A stretch of 64,000 bases of DNA from a virus. The first letter of the stretch is position 1; each line of letters begins with the position of its first letter. Below, in pieces: positions 59,426-64,000 of the stretch. A program made the translations under genes and the position numbers. The notes under the pieces were generated by a model. The model saw only the letters and a list, made by a program, of their open reading frames with translations, was not told the DNA's origin and did not search any database. The stretch is from positions 1 to 64,000 of the IMG/VR virus record IMGVR_UViG_3300037493_000871. One strand, 5' to 3'.

Positions 59426-60486
59426 TAGAAGAACTTACCGAGCTTGGCGCAAGCCGCGGTGAACGGGCGATGCTGACACGCCATGCTGACCTTGGACTTG
59501 TTGGATGCTACGGATGTGACGAACAGTGCATGGGCCTCGAAGGACTCACCACCCATACGATCGGCATACGCCATGACCTGAGGGATATTGGTTTCGTTGA
59601 CACGACCGGCCAACATGAACGACATGATGAACATAGCGCCGGCACCCTTGGGCAGCTTAGCTTTCATGGGGTCTTTGACGATGCTATCGAACGATGGCAG
59701 TTGATCTGCCAGATTGACAAGCGCCTCCATGTCTCGGGCTGCCGCCTCGCCTACCGTACCGGACAATGCAGGGATAAGCGCAGCGCCTAGCACGTCACGC
59801 TGAGCGATGATGTTGGATGACTTGGCAAGCGAACGGGGTGAGCAGAACGCACGGGTATTGCCCGTCAGAGGGTTGAAGATGTAGGGGTTCTTCTCCTTCT
59901 TGTCCATGTCCACGTAGCAGTCGAACACCTGCGGATACTGTTTGGCAAAGGCCATCACCTCGGGGGCCACGCCGTTGTTGGACGCCCAGTCGAGCCACTC
60001 GTCAGACGTAGGGTTCGCCACGTTGACCACAGTCATACGGTTAAACGCATGGGCAGGGATGTTGTCACCCACGCCGTCAGTGTCAAGGTTGGTTGTACCG
60101 AACACGATCGAACCCGTAGGCAACTCAACGTCACCGATGCGGTGCTCAAGGATGACAGGCAGCAGCATATTCAACACAGGGCGCGAGGCCTTGCCCAACT
60201 CGTCAAGCATCAGCACGACAGGGCGGTTTTGATTACGACCCACACCGAAGCGCACATTCGGCGCATAAGCAGTCGTCATAGTTTCTTTGTCGATCACGGG
60301 CATACCCAGATCACCAAGGTCAAGGTTAGCCACGTCGATGTAGCACACCTGATAGTCGGGCAGTTCACGCTTGAGGTCGGCCAAGATGGACGACTTGCCG
60401 ATGCCGGGCTGACCACGCAGGAGCAGTGTGTTTGTGGAGCCGATGTTACGGATAAGGGTAGATGCTTGGGAGAGAGTTACGTTCAT
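59425..60486 (-). CDS. MoxR-type AAA+ ATPase
   Basis: 353 residues, typical MoxR length. Walker A GQPGIGKS (25-32), Walker B VLMLDE (91-96), sensor-1 like FGTTNLD near 129-135, and arginine-rich motifs farther on. MoxR proteins are chaperone-like ATPases that act with VWA partners (57383 gene). Promoted by a palindrome just before its ribosome site (60509). Good AGGAA upstream of the ATG. Confidence 0.9.
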   Translation of the reverse strand: MNVTLSQASTLIRNIGSTNTLLLRGQPGIGKSSILADLKRELPDYQVCYIDVANLDLGDLGMPVIDKETMTTAYAPNVRFGVGRNQNRPVVLMLDELGKASRPVLNMLLPVILEHRIGDVELPTGSIVFGTTNLDTDGVGDNIPAHAFNRMTVVNVANPTSDEWLDWASNNGVAPEVMAFAKQYPQVFDCYVDMDKKEKNPYIFNPLTGNTRAFCSPRSLAKSSNIIAQRDVLGAALIPALSGTVGEAAARDMEALVNLADQLPSFDSIVKDPMKAKLPKGAGAMFIMSFMLAGRVNETNIPQVMAYADRMGGESFEAHALFVTSVASNKSKVSMACQHRPFTAACAKLGKFF

Positions 60487-60508
60487 GGTTTTTCCTAGGG
60501 TTGTTGTG

Positions 60509-60520
60509 TCTAATATTAGA
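60509..60520. repeat. TCTAATATTAGA palindrome, copy 7
   Basis: 22 bases upstream of the MoxR ATG at 60486, before AGGAA. No gene end here. Confidence 0.9.
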
Positions 60521-60543
60521 CGGGTGAGATTACTTGTTTAGAC

Positions 60544-61317
60544 TTACGGGTGGATTACGAGGACGTCGGTACGAACTACCTCGGTCATGTCTTTGGCGCA
60601 TTGAGCCATCAAGGACTTCCATGCATCGCGCCAGTCGTCATGCGCTTGAATTTTCATATGCCGGTTGGCATAGGCTGGGTACTTCACAAGGCCGACTACG
60701 TCGGGCCACTGGTTCACATATACGTCATCACGTACAAGCTTCTCCATCGAAGCGTTGAGCCACGATACCTCGGGCACCCCGGCAGCTTGATACAGGATAG
60801 GGAATGCATCCTTGAAGCCTGACTCGGCTACGTCCCTACGGAACTCGGCGCGTTCATCTTTGTCTGCCCGCTTGCGCTCGAATGGCACGGGGGTGCCGCG
60901 TTGGTTGCCGTATGCGTCGAACATAATGCCGTCGAAGAACATGACCGTCCCGCTAGCTCTCGTGATAGTTTGTTGGCTCATGCCGAACACACGGCGGCCT
61001 CCGACCCACATGCGCGGCCCAGTGAAGAACGACCCGAGTGCTGTGTTCAAGTTCCTGAGCGTTGTGCTTGTCCACCACCCGCCAGTGCTCAGTCGGACTG
61101 TGCCATCCTCGTATGCCGTAAGGATATCTGTGCGGTGCATACGCACCACCATTGCATTGGTTGCCTCGGTGCCATGTCCGGCCCATGAAGGTCGAGCTAC
61201 GACCCGGAAGTGTGTCTTGCTTCGCCGTGATGAGTCGGCAGGGGCCTCGCCCTTGTGCGCCCCGCGCTTGTACATATAGCGCTCCAAGTGCAGCTTGAGT
61301 TTGGTGTACGTGTTCAT
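60544..61317 (-). CDS. unknown 257-residue protein
   Basis: Basic N-terminal 45 residues; then MVVRMHRTDILTAYEDGTVR (56-75) and STGGWWTSTTL, a motif I have seen in phage proteins of unknown function that lie near MoxR genes. The C-terminal half is charged and helical. A palindrome lies 16 bases before the ATG, before AAGGAA. Confidence 0.68.
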   Translation of the reverse strand: MNTYTKLKLHLERYMYKRGAHKGEAPADSSRRSKTHFRVVARPSWAGHGTEATNAMVVRMHRTDILTAYEDGTVRLSTGGWWTSTTLRNLNTALGSFFTGPRMWVGGRRVFGMSQQTITRASGTVMFFDGIMFDAYGNQRGTPVPFERKRADKDERAEFRRDVAESGFKDAFPILYQAAGVPEVSWLNASMEKLVRDDVYVNQWPDVVGLVKYPAYANRHMKIQAHDDWRDAWKSLMAQCAKDMTEVVRTDVLVIHP

Positions 61318-61333
61318 GGTGTTGTTCCTTATG

Positions 61334-61345
61334 TCTAATATTAGA
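61334..61345. repeat. TCTAATATTAGA palindrome, copy 8
   Basis: 16 bases upstream of ATG 61317 and flanked by G/C pairs (GTCTAATATTAGAC), the most extended form. Confidence 0.9.
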
Positions 61346-61348
61346 CGG

Positions 61349-61558
61349 TTACGTTCGTTTTGGATTGAGTTGAGAGAGGGTTGCCCGATCGGTGACCAGC
61401 ATATAGTTGGACTTGTTCAGGGGCACGGCGCAGTGCTTGACGGCACGCGCTTCGCTTTCACCACACGCTTGGCATGTGGGTCGTTGCATATGTCGGCGCT
61501 TAGGCTCGACTCGCACTGCATAGCAGCACATGCATATGGGTAGATATCGTTCGTTCAT
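61349..61558 (-). CDS. zinc-ribbon-like 69-residue protein
   Basis: From ATG 61558. CMCC (9-12) and CQAC (29-32) make a likely zinc site, followed by basic residues. Function unknown. Confidence 0.68.
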   Translation of the reverse strand: MNERYLPICMCCYAVRVEPKRRHMQRPTCQACGESEARAVKHCAVPLNKSNYMLVTDRATLSQLNPKRT

Positions 61559-61560
61559 GG

Positions 61561-61827
61561 TCATGCCCACGGGTATCGGGCGAGGAACCCGCTGTGCTGT
61601 TGGGGGTACAGCTTGCGTAGTGATTCGCGCACTTCAAGGTAGCTGGCATACGTCCGTGCATAGCTTGCTTGGGCATCGAGCACCATCTCTTGCGGGGTCT
61701 CGGGGTGCCTCATTATTTCGAGCAGCGTGCCGCCCATCTCTTGCGTCTTGGCATAGAGCGCCTTGTAGTAGTCACGTACTTTGGGCAGCGCCATACGCAG
61801 CTTGAGCTGTCGTTCTTTGTCGGTCAT
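61561..61827 (-). CDS. unknown 88-residue helical protein
   Basis: From ATG 61827: MTDKERQLKLRMALPKVRDY, helix throughout, ends FLARYPWA. Overlaps the stop of the 30-residue gene by one base (TAATG). Not recognised. Confidence 0.65.
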   Translation of the reverse strand: MTDKERQLKLRMALPKVRDYYKALYAKTQEMGGTLLEIMRHPETPQEMVLDAQASYARTYASYLEVRESLRKLYPQQHSGFLARYPWA

Positions 61828-61919
61828 TAGGGTCTCCAATAAAGTAAGTCAAGTGCCACGACGATCAGGCACAGGAGGAACACGGCTCGCTCTATGCGTT
61901 GCCAAGGGGTTTTGTTCAT
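61827..61919 (-). CDS. 30-residue single-pass membrane peptide
   Basis: A very short gene: MNKTPWQRIERAVFLLCLIV, then VALDLLYWRP. A basic N-terminus followed by a hydrophobic helix and a Trp/Arg end suggests an inner-membrane peptide with cytosolic N-terminus. It overlaps the genes on both sides by 1 and 4 bases, so coupled translation is likely. Function unknown. Confidence 0.62.
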   Translation of the reverse strand: MNKTPWQRIERAVFLLCLIVVALDLLYWRP

Positions 61920-62056
61920 TTCGTCAGCCTCAGTTTTAGCATGTATGCAATGGTGTACAGCCGTGCCCATTCTTCGATGTACTTGGTGTCCTCTACGTCA
62001 GCGCGTAGTTCTTCGAGTTCTTGCAGTCGCAGGTTCAGGGTTGTCATGTCGTTCAT
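61916..62056 (-). CDS. 46-residue coiled-coil peptide
   Basis: A short gene: MNDMTTLNLRLQELEELRAD then VEDTKYIEEWARLYTIAYML, a heptad-like helix. ATG 62056 overlaps the next gene by 4 bases. Function unknown. Confidence 0.62.
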   Translation of the reverse strand: MNDMTTLNLRLQELEELRADVEDTKYIEEWARLYTIAYMLKLRLTK

Positions 62057-62337
62057 CGTTTGCTCCAGTTGGTTGTAATCATGATCTTGGCCACGGCCAA
62101 GGCGTCGTCTAATATTAGATTGTTGGGCAGCTCTGCGAACGTGCCCCCGTCATAGTTGTTGCCGGTGCTCATGTTGATGACGTACTTGTCCCTGTTAAAG
62201 CTCAGGTCTTGCAAGTACCCCATATAGAACCCGCCGTACTTGGTGTCGTGGCCGGGGTCATCCTTGTCCACGAGAAAGTACATCCCCTCGCGGTCGGTGT
62301 CGTCCATGTTGCTCTCTTGTACCCACTCTGGTGTCAT
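62053..62337 (-). CDS. small paralogue family, member A
   Basis: 94 residues: acidic N-terminal region, YMGYLQDLSF, and the shared end LPNNLILDDALAVAKIMI (about 71-88). AGGAG 6 bases before the ATG. One of four tandem relatives (62053, 62334, 62561, 62782). Function unknown; the palindrome is read within LIL. Confidence 0.7.
   Translation of the reverse strand: MTPEWVQESNMDDTDREGMYFLVDKDDPGHDTKYGGFYMGYLQDLSFNRDKYVINMSTGNNYDGGTFAELPNNLILDDALAVAKIMITTNWSKR
62108..62119. repeat. TCTAATATTAGA palindrome, copy 9
   Basis: In paralogue member A, read as Leu-Ile-Leu. Confidence 0.85.
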
Positions 62338-62558
62338 GTCGTGCTCCTGTTTGCCATGATGATTACCTTGGCTATCTCTTTGGCCTCGGTTAGGGTTAGC
62401 TCGCTGGGCAGGATCGTGAAGGACTCGCTCTTACTTAGCCATACCTTGCCGGTGGCCGGGCTCATGCTGCCTAGTGGGCGAGCGCGAGCATCTTCCATCA
62501 AGTACCACAACGAGCCGCTGTACTGCCAGTACACATTGTTTGCATCCTCTGCGTTCAT
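62334..62558 (-). CDS. small paralogue family, member B
   Basis: 74 residues: NAEDANNVYWQYSGSLWYLM start, then LPSELTLTEAKEIAKVIIMA at the end. The shared end is diverged (ELTLTEA for LILDEA) and the palindrome is lost. AGGAGATAGCA precedes the ATG. Confidence 0.68.
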   Translation of the reverse strand: MNAEDANNVYWQYSGSLWYLMEDARARPLGSMSPATGKVWLSKSESFTILPSELTLTEAKEIAKVIIMANRSTT

Positions 62559-62560
62559 TG

Positions 62561-62779
62561 CTATCTCCTATGGGCTAGTATCAGCATCCGGGCGGCAGCC
62601 AGTGCCTCGTCTAATATTAGATCGTCAGGTAGGAAGGCAATCTCGTTCCCGTTGACTGTGTACACACACCGCGAGTTACTTCCGAACGCCCCGAAGAACG
62701 CATTGGGATGCAAGTCCGCAGGGTCAACGGGGTACAGGTAGTGCAGGTTGTTCCCGCTATCGTCCCAATATGTTTCCAT
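62561..62779 (-). CDS. small paralogue family, member C
   Basis: 72 residues from ATG 62779: METYWDDSGNNLHYLYPV start and LPDDLILDEALAAARMLILA end, nearly identical in both ends to member D. The upstream AGGAGATAGCA is the same as before members B and D. Confidence 0.72.
   Translation of the reverse strand: METYWDDSGNNLHYLYPVDPADLHPNAFFGAFGSNSRCVYTVNGNEIAFLPDDLILDEALAAARMLILAHRR
62610..62621. repeat. TCTAATATTAGA palindrome, copy 10
   Basis: In paralogue member C; identical context to copy 11 (CGTCTAATATTAGATCGTC). Confidence 0.85.
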
Positions 62780-62781
62780 TG

Positions 62782-62994
62782 CTATCTCCTGTTTGCCATG
62801 ATGATTACCTTGGCCGCAGCCAGTGCCTCGTCTAATATTAGATCGTCCGGCAGGACTGCTACCGGCTTGCTGCCGCCGTCCCGCGTATACACTGCTCGGC
62901 GGTGGGAGTCGTATGCTCCTATGTAGAGGCTGCGCGGCCCCTTCTCCCACAGGAACAGCAAGCCCACGGTCGGGGTGTCCCAATATGTTTCCAT
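62782..62994 (-). CDS. small paralogue family, member D
   Basis: 70 residues from ATG 62994: METYWDTPTVGLLFLW start, then AYDSHRRAVYTRDGG and LPDDLILDEALAAAKVIIMA. The variable middle contrasts with the conserved ends. Good AAGGAG. Function unknown. Confidence 0.72.
   Translation of the reverse strand: METYWDTPTVGLLFLWEKGPRSLYIGAYDSHRRAVYTRDGGSKPVAVLPDDLILDEALAAAKVIIMANRR
62831..62842. repeat. TCTAATATTAGA palindrome, copy 11
   Basis: In paralogue member D, read as Leu-Ile-Leu. Confidence 0.85.
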
Positions 62995-63065
62995 TGCTAT
63001 CTCCTTACTGTGCATTACATAAGGCACGGATTACCCATGCCTTACAAGATAAACAGTTGTTGTTT

Positions 63066-63539
63066 TCACCCACATCGCTTTGTTTTTGCCGCAAGGTATG
63101 CAGCGTATGCCTCCTCTGCCGTATCAAACAGCCCGAGGTACTGCTGTACCCCATCGGCTTGGAAGTCCGCACGCCATTGGTTCTTATGGGCGACCACCCC
63201 GCGAAACCCGGACTTGTTATCCGCACGGGGGCCATGCTTGTTGAGGTTGTTCTCTACGCGGTTGGACAATCTAATATTAGATATGCGGTTGTCATCCCGA
63301 ACCCCATTGATGTGGTCGAGTTCGCTCTCCGGCCAGTTACCGTACACATAGCACCACGCAAGCCTATGGGCAAAACATCTATGCCCCTCCACAGTGCAAT
63401 AAATGTATCCGGCGGAATGCTTGGTGCCCACGGCTGACCCAACGGCGCGGCCTTTCACGCCAACTCGGCGCGTAAAGATACCCGTGGCTGGGGCGTAATT
63501 GAGTAGTTCCCGCAAGCGGGTAGAATCTGGTCTGCTCAT
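63066..63539 (-). CDS. HNH endonuclease with AP2 DNA-binding domain
   Basis: 157 residues. CFAHRLAW (55-62) and LDHINGVRDDNRISNIRLS (74-92) form the HNH core with His76. An AP2 domain follows at about 108-150 (SGFRGVVAHKNQWRADF; YLGLFDTAEEAYAAYLAAK). The first gene behind the early promoter, so it is expressed early. Mobile HNH-AP2 genes are common in phages. Copy 12 of the palindrome lies in the SNIR codons. Confidence 0.92.
   Translation of the reverse strand: MSRPDSTRLRELLNYAPATGIFTRRVGVKGRAVGSAVGTKHSAGYIYCTVEGHRCFAHRLAWCYVYGNWPESELDHINGVRDDNRISNIRLSNRVENNLNKHGPRADNKSGFRGVVAHKNQWRADFQADGVQQYLGLFDTAEEAYAAYLAAKTKRCG
63270..63281. repeat. TCTAATATTAGA palindrome, copy 12
   Basis: In the HNH-AP2 gene, read as Ser-Asn-Ile-Arg. 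The most promoter-proximal copy. Confidence 0.85.
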
Positions 63540-63574
63540 GTTGTCATGCCTTTACATGATGGTTTGGGAAGTGA

Positions 63575-63600
63575 CCCCGTTAGCCTGCCAGCTTTCGGGG
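63575..63600 (-). promoter_or_regulatory. leader stem-loop of early transcript
   Basis: On the minus strand CCCCG-AA-AGC-TGGCAG-GCT-AA-CGGGG folds into two stems with an A-A symmetric internal loop. The predicted start of transcription, about 7 bases past the -10, places it at the very 5' end of the mRNA. A 5' stem-loop could protect the message. Confidence 0.55.
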
Positions 63601-63608
63601 TTGCGTTT

Positions 63609-63637
63609 ATTTTACATGTTTGTATTTGAAAATGCAA
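63609..63637 (-). promoter_or_regulatory. sigma70-like early promoter
   Basis: On the minus strand TTGCAT (63637-63632) and TAAAAT (63614-63609) with a 17-base spacer. The leader to the ATG at 63539 is about 63 bases. It would drive the leftward early block. Confidence 0.75.
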
Positions 63638-63647
63638 GTCATAGCCC

Positions 63648-63696
63648 ACGTAGTAGGCTACAAGCTGGATTCTCCAGCCCAATGCCTAAGCATTGG
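63648..63696. repeat. cluster of three adjacent inverted repeats
   Basis: GTAG-TAGG-CTAC (63648-63659), GCTGGA-TTC-TCCAGC (63664-63678) and CCAATGC-CTAA-GCATTGG (63679-63696), the last two perfect and back to back. They lie just upstream of the early promoter. Confidence 0.6.
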
Positions 63697-64000
63697 TAGT
63701 GTGCGATAAGCGGTGTCAGTGCGGCATATCAGGGTTGGTTACCTTTCCGCAGCTCTAGGGTTCGTCACGGTTTCCCGGAGAGGAGCCCCGCTATTTAGGC
63801 ACATAGCGTTCGCATTACATTGTGCTATCTCGTTCGGCATCTGGGGACTGGTGTGTCCCTATACGATGCACTACTTGATACACCACACAATGTACCGACT
63901 GGATACGGTACGCCTATTCGCCAAAGGAAGTGATCGCATATCTAAGTCGGGGGTGTGTCCCACGGTCTAGCCTAATTCCTACTAGTGGCTTCTGCATTGA
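63697..64000. other. gene-free right end
   Basis: No convincing gene. Short open frames in this 304-base stretch have no family features, no ribosome site and biased composition. It may be the terminal region of the contig, or an upstream regulatory region of the leftward block. Confidence 0.55.

Noticed and set aside
48595-63281. Palindromes as ordinary sigma70 -10 elements
   Set aside because: TAATAT could mimic a -10, but no -35 hexamer lies at 16-18 bases in the copies checked (55711, 57376, 61334), and the others lie inside genes.
48595-63281. Palindromes as rho-independent terminators
   Set aside because: The arms would form a zero-loop, A/T-rich stem without a T run.
63713-63970. Rightward 85-codon frame at the right end
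   Set aside because: No start signal, no recognised motif and placement behind hairpins; most likely chance.
1-64000. Matching terminal repeats at the two ends
   Set aside because: The first and last bases of the window share no visible match, so no terminal repeat is claimed.

Overview
The window is a stretch of a virulent, short-tailed (podovirus-type) bacteriophage genome. The basis is a terminase pair, a very long portal, scaffold, major capsid protein, head-tail adaptors, a nozzle-like protein, tail fibre and three giant internal virion (ejection) proteins. No sheath, tape measure, integrase, tRNA or CRISPR array was seen. No phage RNA polymerase was found, and near-consensus sigma70 promoters occur, so transcription probably relies on the host enzyme. 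Base composition and protein style fit a phage of an aquatic proteobacterium, perhaps Burkholderiales. That host guess is an inference.

Layout. Two transcription blocks diverge near 0.9-1.2 kb and converge at 38.97 kb, where the two stop codons overlap. The rightward (late) block runs 1.2-39.0 kb: terminase, portal, GroES-like co-chaperonin, scaffold, capsid, an HNH endonuclease between a terminator and a promoter, small basic proteins, adaptors, fibre, a holin/muramidase lysis pair, nozzle, and internal virion proteins of 1584, 651, 571 and 2412 residues. The leftward (early/replication) block runs 63.6-39.0 kb. From right to left it holds an HNH-AP2 endonuclease, tandem small paralogues, a MoxR ATPase / VWA metallopeptidase-like / DUF3150-like set among many tiny genes, a VRR-NUC nuclease, a family A DNA polymerase interrupted by an intein, a Cas4/RecB-like exonuclease, an SNF2 helicase, a Gam-like coiled-coil protein, an SSB-like protein, an HTH protein and an AEP primase/SF3 helicase. 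One more leftward gene (338-874) sits at the left end with its own promoter and terminator.

Most striking points. (1) The polymerase intein (281 residues) has no in-frame endonuclease. The space between its splicing blocks, and its C-terminal splicing block too, are overlapped in the +1 frame by a complete 210-residue HNH endonuclease gene, so one DNA segment encodes both. (2) An exact 12-bp palindrome, TCTAATATTAGA, occurs 12 times, all in the leftward block (48.6-63.3 kb). Five copies sit immediately upstream of the ribosome-binding sites of the MoxR, VWA, DUF3150-like and two other genes. This looks like an undescribed operator or control site. (3) The giant virion proteins carry unusual modules: a zinc-peptidase motif, a possible toxin-like domain, dockerin-like calcium loops and long tandem repeats.

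All assignments come from reading the sequence. No database search was run, and family names are given from memory of conserved motifs.
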